A stretch of DNA of 64,000 nt. Origin: Triplophysa rosa. Its lineage: Eukaryota > Chordata > Actinopteri > Cypriniformes > Nemacheilidae. A program made the position numbers and the translations under genes. Shown here piece by piece: positions 1 to 11,808 of this stretch (within the stretch, counting starts at the first letter, position 1; every line of letters begins with the position of its first letter). The notes below the pieces were generated by a model. That model saw nothing but the letters and a program-made list of their open reading frames with translations. It ran no database searches and was not told the DNA's origin. The DNA lies in contig NC_079900.1 in NCBI RefSeq assembly GCF_024868665.1, positions 19,812,125 through 19,876,124 of the forward strand, in the 5' to 3' direction.

Positions 1-17
1 CGCTTTCGCTTCTTGCC

Positions 18-1032
18 GTGTTTCCCATTCATTAATTAGACTATGGGGGCCCGCCATAGTCTAATTTGTTCTGCCATAGTTTCGAAACGAACCAAAAAAA
101 AGTATATACTTATAACATATCTTTGTGTTGTCTGTTTCCCATATTGATTTATTCATCGCGGCCTGCCAAACTATCAACACTAGCCACAGTTTCTTCATGA
201 TTCCCATTTACATTTTAATTTGACCATTTAAAACAGCTAAATTCATTGTAGCGTTGCAAGCGCTCAGTGCCTCTCTCTCGCTCTCATGTTGCGTGCAGCG
301 CCTCGACAGCGCCTCTCTCACATGTCAATGAACGAATTAAAATGTGGCGTTGTTTTCAATATGCGTTCCTCCATGTACTTGCCTTTCCACATAAACAGTC
401 ACAGATGTTATTGACAGAGAAGAAGGCTGATCGAGTTTATCATGACTTAACGAATGGTTAGAAGTGTTTTTCGCACACTCTTTCTCTATGTGCTTGGTGT
501 GAGTCTGTGTGCACGCATGTGTTCTGTAGTTGTAACCATCTCCTGTTTCTGAATTTGCGCGGAATTGTTTGCACTATACGCGATATACAATAAAACTATC
601 ACTCGCATTTAAAATACAAAAAAGGCCCTCGTAACACAACAACACACTGATGAGAAGAGCAACAGCAGCAACTGCATGAGACAAACAAGTAGGCTAATAT
701 AGCCAAAATCACCTCATATATCCGCTCTTCAATGTAAATGTATGGTGACTGACGATGACGATGTCGCGTTTATAAATCAGGATATTAGCAGCAGTTAATT
801 TCATACAGTAGTCAATTTTATACTCGTTTTATGTCAGACAACAAAACAGATAAGTGAAAATAGCATTCAGTTGTGTTAAAATACAATATAATGTGATCAG
901 AAAGTAGAAGCGAAACAGATTTCAAGTGCCACAACTAGACCAAATGCAACATGGCGTGATGACGTCACAAATATACTAATTAGTGTGTGACGTCATCAGC
1001 GCCACAGTCTCTCAAAATCCTGTGGGAAACAC
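18..1032. mobile_element. putative eroded non-autonomous DNA transposon
   Basis: The ends carry inverted copies of GTGTTTCCCA (18-27 and 1023-1032), resembling the CAGTGTTTCCC terminus of hAT elements. No target-site duplication is readable. The interior holds two striking hairpins (34-66 and 957-998) and no coding capacity. Family assignment is inference. Confidence 0.35.
957..998. repeat. inverted repeat with two CRE palindromes
   Basis: TGATGACGTCACA (957-969) and its exact reverse complement (986-998) flank a 16 bp A/T-rich loop. Each arm contains TGACGTCA, the full CREB/ATF site. TGGCG and CGCCA just outside extend the potential stem with one bulge. Confidence 0.7.
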
Positions 1033-1041
1033 TGTATAACA

Positions 1042-1275
1042 TTTATGAAATGCGCTCTGTAGAGCAGTTTGTCCGTTTAGGGCTACTGTAGAAACAACAT
1101 GGTGAATTCCATATAAGGGGACCCCCTGCGTATGTAAATAGAAATAGCTCATTCTAAGGTAATAAAAACATAACGCTTTACTTTGTAAGGTCTTTATACA
1201 CCTCTGAAGACATAGTTATTATATTGCATTTCTGTCAATAGATCCTCCAAAAAATAACACACAGCACCTTTAATT
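1042..1275. repeat. fragment related to 45131-45490, inverted
   Basis: Shares, in reverse complement, GAGCAGTTTGTCC, GGGCTACTGTAGAAACAACA and AAATAGCTCATT with 45131-45490; ends GCACCTTTAA. Confidence 0.65.
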
Positions 1276-1310
1276 CAAATGTACACCACCCCTTCAAAAA
1301 ATATATATAC

Positions 1311-1634
1311 TGGAGATGACCGAGTACGAGTACCGATATTTGTTTTCTGGTACTCGCCGATACCGATGCCTGTACGAGATGCCTATACCTTTTCACAACA
1401 CAGTGAAACTAATAAAAATAGAATAACTTCATAATTACAAACAACTCCACCTTAAACGCATTATGAAAAAATAAATCATTTTATGTGCTTGTCACAAACT
1501 TTCGAAGCAAAATTCACAATAAATTTCAGTCAGTTATGTCACATGAGGTATCGGTCTTTGGTATCGGTGCATTTTTACGAATAAGAGTACATGAGCTTAG
1601 TATCGGGCCCGATACTGGTATCGGTGCATCCCTA
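1311..1634. mobile_element. hAT-type MITE with exact 8-bp duplication
   Basis: 324 bp element ending GGTATCGGTGCATCCCTA, flanked on both sides by ATATATAC. The left terminus is an eroded inverse of the right one (GATGACCGAGTAC against GATGCACCGATAC). Pattern and 8-bp duplication fit hAT. No open frame. Confidence 0.65.
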
Positions 1635-1676
1635 ATATATACTACATTATAAACTATAAAACTATATTATATTACT

Positions 1677-1990
1677 GTGGCGAGGGAGGCGGGACGAGAG
1701 CCGTGGGGGAATGATGCGAGGCCGGTGGCGCGAGTGATAATGTCAGCTGTGCGTTACACCGGTCTCGCATCCCTCACGGAGGAGCTCTGGAAGCATGAGC
1801 GGAGGAGCGACAGGAGTGTACGACGAGAGAGGACCGGGCCCGGACATGTGGGAAGTTTGTATTTATGTTTGTGTTCACCTCACGGGCGACTGCCAGCCTT
1901 TTACTTTCGTTTTGTTTATTTTATTTTATTAAAAGTTTATTAAATGTTCGCCGGTTCCCGCCTCCTTCCTTCCTTTTTATTGAACCGTGT
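1677..1990 (+). repeat. GC-rich dispersed repeat, copy 1
   Basis: A stretch with GACGAGAGAGGACCGGGCCC and CTCACGGAGGAGCTC reappears in inverted orientation at 3640-3890 (GGAGCTCCTCCGTGAG, GGCCCAGTCCTCTCTCGTCG). Likely the end of a retroelement; the 88-codon frame inside is not convincing as a gene. Confidence 0.45.
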
Positions 1991-3639
1991 TACAATTACA
2001 TATAATGATCATCCCTTTAAATGAACAGAATACAAGGTGCAATTCTCACTTTCTAAAGATATTTACAATAGCCGTTCCAGCTGAACTGCACTAGCTACCA
2101 AAAGATAATGTTTGTGAAGTACGGTAGGTAGGAGACTAATGTTCTGTGAAAAGAACATTCAAGAGCTCACTCAGATGTTCAAATGAGCAATTCCATCCCT
2201 GAAAATATTCACTCGCTGTGATGTGAACACAAAGCAGAAATTGGTCCTTTGATACGCTGTAAACAGAGCACTCGTGCATATATACAGTTGCTATGTGACA
2301 AAGCAGACATAGAGACAAAACGTGTATATGGCACGCACACACACACAGTACACATGATGACAGACAGGGAAATAAAAGAAATATTGTAAATGGCAAAATA
2401 ATTCATAATTTTCCCATGAGAAGTGCCTCTATCATCCTCATGTTTTTGCTTCTTGGTATCTGTCATGTCAAATCAATATTTTGAAGGCTCGTGTGCCATG
2501 TTTTATTGAATTTAAAATCATTAGTCGCTAATAGATTACATTCACTAGAACACCAGAATTATAAATGAAACGCCCAGATACCCACATTACAAATCAAAAA
2601 CATTACTGAATCCATTAACAGAATCCATGTATTCCCTGTCACAGATTTGACTGTTATTCCACTAGAGAGCAAGTAATCCTGCTGCGTGAGCCACCTTCAA
2701 TAAACACAAACCTTGGGGCCCTATTTATTCCGTAGTGCGAATAATGTCGCTCGAAAATGTGCAAACATTGTCATGCCGTAGCATCTTACTCATCCTGATA
2801 CGCGCTGTGAAGTGTGGAGTCTTGAAAAAGGAGAAAATTAGATGACTTTTTGAATGTATTGTTTGCTGAGTACAGTATAATGCAGAATGGAGCTGATGTT
2901 TTATGTATTTGCTGTAGGAAAGTGCTGGTCTTGCTTGCAGCCGGAAGAGTGATAGTTCCAGTAGTGGGGCAGCTTATCTTTTGGAGGAGCTCATTCCCCC
3001 AGAAGCCCCTTCTTTACCACACACCTATCAGTTTCAGGCAGGTTTGCGCAGTGTTATGGTAAAACTGACCTTTAACGTGTTTTAGAGACTAGTGTCAAAG
3101 CATACAAATGAAGCAGCGCACCGCCCGAGGAGCAAACAAAAGCGACAAAACCATAGCACGGCACAACAAAAATAAAAAGTATTGGAAAACCAGCAGCATT
3201 CAGAACATTTCACTAAAATGCACTTCAAAAAATCTTGCTTGAGCATAATGAAACCTTAAAATCACAAATATCGAAATGTATTAGTCAGTTTTACACGCAC
3301 GCGTACACAGTTTTGGGGTTTCTATGACAATATTTCTTCAACAATTACAAAAACAAAATAATCGAGGTAAAACAATTACTGTGCCGCATTCCATTTTGCA
3401 TGGCTCCTCTCTTTTTTTGTGGAATAAATCCACCGTATTTATATATATTTATATAACCATATATAAAGCGCACCCCTTTCCTTTACAGTGGCTCAGCTGT
3501 GCTATTTCTTTGCATTTATTTTTCAGTTGAATACACAGTTTAAAAGGCAAGTTTTTTCATTTTTCTAGGATTGTTTTAAAAGGTAACGAGTAATCGTGTT
3601 AAATAATCGGGATCTCAATACTGGCCAAAATAACCGTGT
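1991..3639. other. gene-free stretch
   Basis: No exon, RNA gene or clear transposon end recognised. A short CA run lies near 2336-2348. Open frames are below 90 codons, overlap on opposite strands and carry no domain. Confidence 0.5.
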
Positions 3640-3890
3640 AATACAGTTCGAAGTAAACTTTAATCGAAATAAACAAACAATAACACGGAAGTAAAACGGC
3701 CGACATCCACCTCACGGTAGACTGCCGGCCACACAAACATAAATAAAACTTAATGTCCAGGCCCAGTCCTCTCTCGTCGTGCCTTCCTGTCGCTCCTCCT
3801 CTTATGCCTCCGGAGCTCCTCCGTGAGAGATGCGTTCCCTCGCTTCGTTCTCTCACGGCTCTCGTCCCGCCTTCCTCGTCACAAACCGTG
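3640..3890 (-). repeat. GC-rich dispersed repeat, copy 2 (inverted)
   Basis: Inverted partner of 1677-1990. The open frames here (up to 122 codons) fall on the repeat and show no recognisable domain. Confidence 0.45.
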
Positions 3891-4110
3891 ATTATGATTT
3901 TTGTCATAATCGAGCAGCCCTACTACAGAGTAGTATTGCATACTTCGTATCTTCGAAGAGTCTTTAGTTTGATAAAAACATTTATAAAAGACAGATACAG
4001 CTGTATGATTATTTCCAAAAACAGACGGCATCCTGAAGGCGTGCAGGGGGGCAGAACTAAAGCACGAGCACACAATACATTGCATTATTCCTGTATAACT
4101 GTTGATTCAC

Positions 4111-5003
4111 CAGTGGTGTAAAGTATTGGAGTAAATGTAATTAGTTACTGTACTTAAGTGTCTTTTTGGCTACTTTGTAGTTGTACTGAGTATTAAAGAT
4201 ATTAGCAACTTTTACTCTCTACTTGACTACATTTTTGAACAAGTATATGTACTCTTTACTCCACTACATTTGTAATAACTAATGCAATTACACATTACAT
4301 TTTGCATGGCACCTATCTTTTTTTGCATCAGTTTATTTTTGCTAGAATTAATATTGCCATTTACAGGGCATTGCAGGTACTATAATCTTGTGGATTTTCC
4401 CCTAACTTACTAAAACTTGTCAACATGGCTTCTTGATGTGAATACGAGTGCAGTATCAGGTAGTTGTCAATCGCTGGCGGTTTATATGTGAAATGAGGAC
4501 ATGACTGCAGCTGGCGATGAGGTCAAAACCAGCATGTCCAGTGCAAAAGGGCTTTGACTTTTTGATCTTACTTAACATTATTTTATTTATTTGTTATATT
4601 GAAGAGACCTTTTTGAAGGAGTTTGGTTTACTTATGAGCACTTGAGCTTAAATGAGACTTGGGTGTTTGTAATGACATAGGTTATGGTGTCGGCCATGAT
4701 TTGTTGCAATTTTGAGGTGTTCAGTCTTATTATGATTTCAGAAAATAAATGCGATTGCTCTCCTCACGTATCAACTGTTTCTTGTTTTTCACTGACGTGT
4801 CTCTTAAGTGTTGAGGACTAGTGCTGCTTTGAGCCTACATTCAGTATGAGTAAAATACTCAAGTACTGTTAAAATCAGATACTCGAAGACTTTTACTGAA
4901 GTCGTTTTGGAATTGGTGACTTGTAACTTGTAATGGAGTAATTTTCGCTGCAAGGTATCTGTACTTTTACTTAAGTGGTTTTCAGGTACTCTTTACACCT
5001 CTG
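4111..5003. mobile_element. hAT-type non-autonomous element, perfect 8-bp TSD
   Basis: Starts CAGTGGTGTAAAGTATTGG and ends GGTACTCTTTACACCTCTG (inverse of the start), flanked by TGATTCAC at 4103-4110 and 5004-5011. 893 bp, no coding frame. The same termini bound the 4.9 kb element at 52835-57733. Confidence 0.8.
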
Positions 5004-5100
5004 TGATTCACTATAAGTTTGTGCTGTTTTCCATATGCACGTACGCACCGATTGCCAACAAAACACAGACATATGACTTAGTTTCACTTACCGCCAACGG

Positions 5101-5541
5101 TTAATGTCCGGCATCTTTTAGTGCTGGGTCCGCTCCATCTATCAGTTTCAAACGATCTCCAAATCCAGCATTATGTCCACCGTTTATATAACATCCAACA
5201 CTGAAATGACGTGAACAAACAAACATAGCTGAACTTCGCGAATGAAGGAGCACATTGATGGGCGTGCTCTTTCTCCAAATCTCCCTGGATGACGGGTGGG
5301 CATGCTCTTTCTCCCACTCTCGATGGGTGATGTGTGCGCGTGCTCTATCTCTCACTTGACACGTGAGAGTCCCTTTTTGGACAATTCTCCAGGAAAAGCA
5401 CGAAGAAAAGTTGTTACGTAAGGGAATTTCATGTTTGAAAAAAACTTTCCGAAATCTATACGAACCTTGGTGGGAGTGTATCGAGCACAGACATACTACG
5501 TCATATGTCCAACTCATTTTTTGACAAGTTGACCATGTCAA
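5101..5541 (-). pseudogene. possible THAP-like zinc-finger fragment in repeat DNA
   Basis: A 146-codon frame whose C-terminal part reads AMFVCSRHFSVGCYINGGHN then AGFGDRLKLIDGADPAL. The CSRHF...AGF..RL.L..GA.P pattern resembles THAP-type or related transposase zinc fingers common in fish. Its N-terminal part is unconvincing. The surrounding 5600-5935 sequence has a relative near 40740-41045, so this is probably transposon-derived. Confidence 0.3.
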
Positions 5542-5604
5542 GCATGAGAAGCCAGCACATTTAACATTGCAAAGAAGTCAGAATGCATGAAACACAACCC
5601 CTTT

Positions 5605-5935
5605 AACGTTTCTCCAGCAAAAAGTGGATTTACTGCACCACTAAGACCAGTTGAGACCCATTATTTACATTTGCCAGACTTTAAACACACATATACATCG
5701 ACCAAGGTTATTTAAAAACACTTTTAGCTTATAACTGCGTATGTGTATGCACGCAGGCACATTGTGTTTTTTTTTCAACGCAACATCGCCATCCACTGGC
5801 CAATGCATCTTTTTTATTCGTTTTCCCACATCCGTGTAAATGCAAATCGTTTTGATAACGTTGTTGTGTGTATGTAAAACTTTTCAAAAACGCCAAAGAA
5901 AAACGTTTCCGTTTAAACGTACCCCGAGGCTGAGG
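5605..5935. repeat. dispersed repeat related to 40740-41045
   Basis: Shares blocks such as TTTCTCCAGCAAA, TTTACTGCAC, ACACACATAT and ATCCACTGGCC with 40740-41045 in the same order. Likely two remnants of one DNA-transposon family. Confidence 0.5.
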
Positions 5936-8039
5936 TTTGCAGAATACAACAGATTAAAAACACCACGAAATGTTTTGACCACCAGGTCTTTTCTGTGTTG
6001 AAAAATGTACTATTAATACAGTAAGTTGGGGTGGAACACAAAATATTAAAAGCTAATATTTCCTGAAAAATAGCTTAACGTTTAGTCTACAGTTGTTACA
6101 GATGGGAACCATGATATTCAACTTGCCATTTCTAGAAGCAGGCCATTCTAGAGAAAGGCCATTGTTATTCTGAGAAGCATTTTATTGAACAAAGTGCAAG
6201 ATAAGCCATCAATATTTGAGTTCATTTAAAAGTTAGCAAATGGGTCCATGACATGACATTTTTTTGTGTCCCTGTGATTTAATTACATTTAAAAGGGTTA
6301 AAATTTGCTAATTACTGGCATACATTCTCTTTTCCGAGGACCAAGACTGAAATTTTGGTTTTAATTTAGCTTAAAAACAATGAAATTCTCAATAAAACAA
6401 CATATCAAATAGCTTGGCATAATTTTACATTAGCCCTATTTAATAGTAAATAAAAGTAAATGGAACACCATTGTTCTAAATATTATAATTAATTCGGGGA
6501 ATCATGCTAGTTAAGTCAAATTCATGAAGTGTCACGGTGGTGTGACCACCATTTAAGGAGTGTTAATATTATTCAAGAAGACATGTGACAGGAAATGAAA
6601 TCACATAGAAGAACCCCTGGTGATGCTAACAGCTCCATGCAAAGGTTAGAAACACTTTTTAAAAAGTGAGATAATTTGACATTTTTAGGGTGTGTCAGGT
6701 CTTCTTATATATGAATGTCAAATGGTATGACCCCATATGTGTTTACATAGGTGTCAATTTATGCCTGTCAAATTTGATTTTAAATTGAAATCTCAAATAG
6801 TGTTACCGGTTACACTATTGGACTTCTATAACAAACCTTTCTGTAAGGGGCCAATTTAGTCAAATATCACTCATTTATGATGTTAATTAAAGATGTAATA
6901 TAAACCTAACTACGATTTGGAACTATTTTCAAGTGTTCAGTGTTATATTTTTTGAGAAAGTGGTGCAATCCACAACGTCAGAGTTAAAGTTCTGAAAGTC
7001 CAATATAAATTATGATCAAAAAGATATTTATGTTCCTTAACTTTAGTAGAAATATTTAGCTTTAATGCATATTTCTATTCCATTCATTTAAAAATTTAAG
7101 CAATATATAATATAATATAATGTAATATATACATGCATGATTTAATAATGTAGCAAGTAGCAGAATGAAGTGGGTTTGAACATTTGAAAATAAATTCAGT
7201 GCTAAAAGAAATGATTAAATTTCGGATATTTTATAATTAATACGGTATCAGACTATGTGCATGCGCCAGGACCTCTTGTGGACGGGCTTTGGAGACTGGG
7301 GCAGAAGTCAGGAAATTGTTGAATAAAGTTGAAGAATACCAAAAATATTGTTCTCGGTTCATAAAATTAAAGTTGATTTTAATGATGTCTTTATATTTAA
7401 CCATCATGCTTGATTTTCAGTGTTACTGTATTAAACAAACAATGGCCTTTGGCTGTAGAAGCAACATGGTCAGGTGGTGTAACTGGTTTGTGTCAATTGG
7501 CGTAATCAGTATCTTTCATAAAAATAGAATTATATACAGGGAAATGTATTTGTAATAAAAGAGAAGCATCTAGTGTAGTGTATTAATGTGGTTTTTAGCC
7601 ATTTCTAGATGATTTGTCCATGATTAATTGGAAAACAAAGGTGTTTTCAGCATATGTGCCAATAAATGTTGGCACATATGCTAAAAAATTATTAAATAAA
7701 AATAATATTTAGAGATAACAAATAAAATTTATTTTGTGTGATATTTTAAAATAAATTATTTATTTTTATAGGTATGTTTACATTCCATCTAGGTGGATAA
7801 AATGTTTAATATTTCTCATTTGCCAGTTACACCATTTGACATTTTCAGGTACCTTCAGTCTTAACTTTTGTATAAAATGGTGCAAATGTGATTTGTTATT
7901 ACACAAAATCAACAAACACACTAATTACATTTTAAAATATATGATACACTCTTTTAAAACCAGTTTTTAAAAGATTTTTTATTTTCTCATCTCACTCATC
8001 AAGTTTTAATACTGCTCTTTATGAGTAAAAGGATTGTAC
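5936..8039. other. A/T-rich gene-free stretch with a hairpin
   Basis: No gene found. At 7649-7682 a perfect 14 bp inverted repeat AGCATATGTGCCAA with a 6 nt loop forms a strong hairpin. The rest is A/T-rich with frames under 90 codons. Confidence 0.5.
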
Positions 8040-8864
8040 ATATGTGACCCTGGATCACAAAACCAGTCTTAAGTAGCACGGGAACATTTTTAGTAAAAGA
8101 CAAAAATACATTGTGTGGGTCAAAATGATCGATTTTTCTTTTATGCCAAAAATCATTAGGATATTAAGTAAAGATCATGTTCCATGAAGATATTTTGTAA
8201 ATTTCCTACCTTAAATATATTAAAACTTTATTTTTGTGAGTGGATGGTCTGCCACAGTGCCCCTGATTAACAACTTCAAAGGCAATTTTCTCAATATTTT
8301 GATTTTTTTGCGCTCTCAGATTCCAGAGTTTTAAACGGTTGTATCTCAGCCAGATATTGTCCTATTCTAACAACTCATATATCTATAGAAAGTTTATTTA
8401 TTCAGCTTTCAGATTGTGACCCTTTTGTTGACCCTGGACAACAAAACCAGTCTTATGGGTCAATTTTTCGAAATTGAGATTTTTACATAATCTGAAAGCT
8501 GAATAAATAAACTTTCTATAGATATATGAGTTGTTAGAATAGGACAATATCTGGCTGAGATACAACCGTTTAAAACTCTGGAATCTGAGAGCGCAAAAAA
8601 ATCAAAATATTGAGAAAATTGCCTTTGAAGTTGTTAATCAGGGGCACTGTGGCAGACCATCCACTCACAAAAATAAAGTTTTGATATATTTAAGGTAGGA
8701 AATTTACAAAATATCTTCATGGAACATGATCTTTACTTAATATCCTAATGATTTTTGGCATAAAAGAAAAATCGATCATTTTGACCCACACAATGTATTT
8801 TTGTCTTTTACTAAAAATGTTCCCGTGCTACTTAAGACTGGTTTTGTGATCCAGGGTCACATAT
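8040..8864. repeat. 825 bp palindrome from an inverted transposon duplication
   Basis: Two 376 bp arms (8040-8415 and 8489-8864) are reverse complements with perhaps one mismatch (TTAAAAC against GTTTTGA). The 73 bp centre contains a second terminus-like GACCCTGGACAACAAAACCA. The right half plus centre therefore looks like one complete short element running from about 8428 to 8864, and the left arm is an inverted copy lacking its inner end. No coding capacity. Confidence 0.85.
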
Positions 8865-9495
8865 AGTGTAGGGATGCACCGAATGTTCAGCAACCAAAAA
8901 TATTCTGCCAAATAAGTGAAATGGCCGAATAAATTTTACCGAACATGATGTGTGAAGTTTATAGTCGTGTGTACTCTGTAGGTACGGCGTAGCCTACGCA
9001 GAGACGCGCATCCTACGCCGTAGCCTGACACGCACCTCTCCAAAAATGTAACAGTCAATTCGACATGGAACGCAAGCGCTGTGATTGGTCTGCTTTCAGG
9101 TAAAATAAAACCTCTGCGATAGCGTCAGCTTTACTTATACGCATTTATGAATGAATTTTCTAAATGAATTATGTGTTTTTATGTATTTAACAACACAAGC
9201 TGCAAAAATGACTCTTTACTTTACTACTAAAAATGACTCTGCCACTATCACTGCTAAAGCCGCAGGTATACTTGACTTTCCGTGTCCGTCTTGCGCACAA
9301 AGTGTCCGCACAGCTTCTTGAGCATACTCATCTCTGATTAAGCGTGGACGTCCGAGTTCGACACATGTGCAATACAAATGAGTATGTGTGCTCTACCAGA
9401 CCGTCAGAGGGCAGCGCTGAGTCGCGTCATTCACAGACCCACTGCAAATTGATGATAGAGGAAGTCATTCGCCATTGCAAACAATCCCAGCAAAC

Positions 9496-9720
9496 GGCAC
9501 TCACTAAATCCTTGGTGTTTCGAGTCAGACGTGATCACCCAAACGTGTTTTTTCGTCAATTTTAACAATCATAGGTAGTTTAGATGGTTAGAGTAAGGTT
9601 AGGGTTAGGGTGTGGGTTAGGGTAAAGGTTTCGTAAGACTTGAAACACCAAAGATTTAGTCAAAACCAACAAGCCACGCCCACGGATCTGACTCGAAACA
9701 CCAAGGATTAAGTGAGTTCC
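9496..9720. mobile_element. Mutator-like MITE with 10-bp TSD and telomere-like core
   Basis: Long terminal inverted repeats (left CACTAAATCCTTGGTG, right CACCAAGGATTAAGTG; about 33 bp with two mismatches) are flanked by the same 10 bp, CCCAGCAAAC, at 9486-9495 and 9721-9730. Long TIRs plus a 9-10 bp duplication are the Mutator/MULE pattern. The core holds GGTTAGGGTTAGGGTGTGGG (telomere-like). Confidence 0.7.
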
Positions 9721-10239
9721 CCCAGCAAACAGGAAAGACTTACTGTTCTTGGTGTCAGCGTGTTGGTTTTATATCATTCTTTCTTCAACAACGGCACACT
9801 TTCTGTGTGTGTATTGACCCCTAGTGGACTAGTGCACTTTTCTCGCCCATGTGCTGTTGTACGTGTCACGTCCACGCAGTCTCCAAAAATGGGCTGCATG
9901 CAGACGGGGTGTGCTGACGACCGCGGACAAAATGATGTCATGCGGACGGCCGGACCATACTTGTGGCTTTAATGCTTCTCAGACAGCGTACACATTGGCT
10001 CTTGTCTTGGTTACACAAGCAACACGCCTGTGGACACTGACGCCTAGTGGCCATTGCCTGTCGACGTGGACAATGATGCAAAAGTATAAACGAAAACCGG
10101 CTCTTTGCCTACGGCTTTATTAATGCAGCAAACATGTGTGGAGCATTTTTTAAGTGTCGGAGAAAGACACAGCACTGAACTTGCCGCACAGGAGTAAATT
10201 TCTGAAAGAAAACATCTTTACTGGTCGGTAACTTGTGTA

Positions 10240-10780
10240 CTTCAGCAAGCAAGCAAGCTTTATTTATAAAGCACTTTACAACAACCGAAGTGGACCAAAG
10301 TGCTGTACAGAAAAAGAAATAGATAAACACTTATACAAACATGAGATATAAATACATCACATATACTAAAACAATCAAATTGTCAACATCAGATTTTAAA
10401 AGCCAAGGAGAAAAGATGAGTTTTCAAAAGTGATTTGAATGAAGAAAGCGAAGAAGCCTGTCTAATAAATCGTTCCCCAATTTAGGAGCTGCCACAGCAA
10501 AGGAACGGTCCCCTATCAGCTTACGGTTTGTTTTAGGCACACTCGGTAACAGTTTATCAGCTGACCCGAGAGAACGGGTGGGCATATGAGGGTGTAGCAT
10601 CTCAGAAGTGTAGCGTGGGGCAAGACCATTTAGCGCTTTAAAAACATATAAAATGATTTTAAAATTGATCCTAAAGTGTACATGCAGCCAATGAAGTGAG
10701 GCTAAAATGGGAGAGATGTGCTCGTATCTCTGAGTTCCAATTAAAAGACGCGCTGCTGCATTATGCACCATCAAATGTTC
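10240..10780 (-). pseudogene. L2-like LINE 3' end
   Basis: Minus-strand frame 10424-10774 reads NAAARLLIGTQRYEHISPIL, ASLHWLHVHFRINFKIILYV and FKALNGLAPRY, the C-terminal region of L2/CR1-type reverse transcriptases. It is followed by the usual 3' tail that includes AAAGTGCTTTATAAATAAAG. 5'-truncated, not functional. Confidence 0.8.
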
Positions 10781-11339
10781 CGTCTATTTTTTTTACTTAA
10801 GACTGGAGCGGGCAGTCTCACAATAAGCCCCGCTGCTTGTGACATCCTTTGACATCATACAGTGGTCGCGTGCACAGTTCCATGTACTAAAAACTTGTCA
10901 AAGTGTGTTCTGTGCATCCCGGCCACGAGTCCACCTTCAGAGAGAACAGTCAGCTTTTGTGGGCGGAGTTTGGAGGAGAGACATGAACTGAAACGGTTGT
11001 CAGTCAGAATAGCTTGCATGGATGTTTTTTTTCTTTAAATCATTTTGCATTGTAGCCCATATTCCAACAGTTTTCATTTATTCATATTTTTAGCTTATAA
11101 TGTTGAATGATACTTTATAATGAAGTGTTTTGTTGTAGGGGTACAGAGTACAGTACATTCTTTCAGCAGTCAGTTATAGGCCTAATATAGGCTATTCAAG
11201 AATGGAGAGGGCTCAATTTTTTGTTTTAATTTAGCCTACTTGTTTTTGCTCAAATTGATTTTAAGTTTATATTGTATTATATTAAAAAGCAAAACAAAAT
11301 ATAAAAAGCACATTTTGATCATTCAGTTTATGCAATAGT

Positions 11340-11552
11340 GAAAAAATTGGCTAAATAAATAGAAGAAATACAAAAAGCCATGTTCAGTACTATTCGGCAT
11401 TCGGCCAAGTGTTTCATTTCGGTGCATCCATATATCCATATATATATATATATATAGAAAAAATTGGCTAAATAAATAGAAGAAATACAAAAAGCCATGT
11501 TCAGTACTATTCGGCATTCGGCCAAGTGTTTCATTTCGGTGCATCCATATAT

Positions 11553-11573
<21 letters not shown>
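11340..11573. repeat. 117-bp tandem duplication plus AT microsatellite
   Basis: The block GAAAAAATTGGCTAAATAAA ... GGTGCATCCATATATCC is repeated with a period of 117 bp, each copy ending in (AT)n. It duplicates the terminus of the hAT-like element upstream. Confidence 0.8.
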
Positions 11574-11595
<22 letters not shown>

Positions 11596-11638
11596 CATAC
11601 ACCATATATACATATATGGGTAGTTGACTAATAAACTG

Positions 11639-11793
11639 TACATGTGTCCTGTGGTGTGACATATCAAACATTTTGAAAACAAACTGTTAATAATATATTG
11701 TTTTATATTATTAATATTAATGTTTATCATATAAAATAGCATTAGAGAGATTTATCTTTTACATGTATGCTGTCACACCACAGGACACATGTA
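11639..11793. mobile_element. 155-bp MITE-like inverted repeat
   Basis: Perfect 23 bp inverted ends (left starts TACATGTGTCCTGTGGTG; right ends CACAGGACACATGTA) around a 109 bp A/T-rich loop. No duplication assigned. Confidence 0.6.
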
Positions 11794-11808
11794 CTGTATG
11801 GTTTATAT

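Larger units (their letters stand above)
8869..11430. mobile_element. hAT-like element bearing nested insertions
   Basis: Begins TAGGGATGCACCGAATGTTC and ends with the inverse TTCGGTGCATCC. Between them lie a Mutator-like MITE (9496-9720) and an L2 fragment (10240-10780). No transposase frame remains. Right end lacks the last CTA bases and no duplication is readable. Confidence 0.5.

Noticed and set aside
3753..4121. 122-codon plus-strand frame as a gene
   Set aside because: It falls across a dispersed repeat, runs into a hAT element and shows no domain or splice logic.
9588..9630. Telomere
   Set aside because: Only a few imperfect TTAGGG units, inside a transposon with its own inverted ends and duplication.
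11323..11742. 139-codon minus-strand frame
   Set aside because: Translation of AT microsatellites and a duplicated transposon end (runs of YIYIY).
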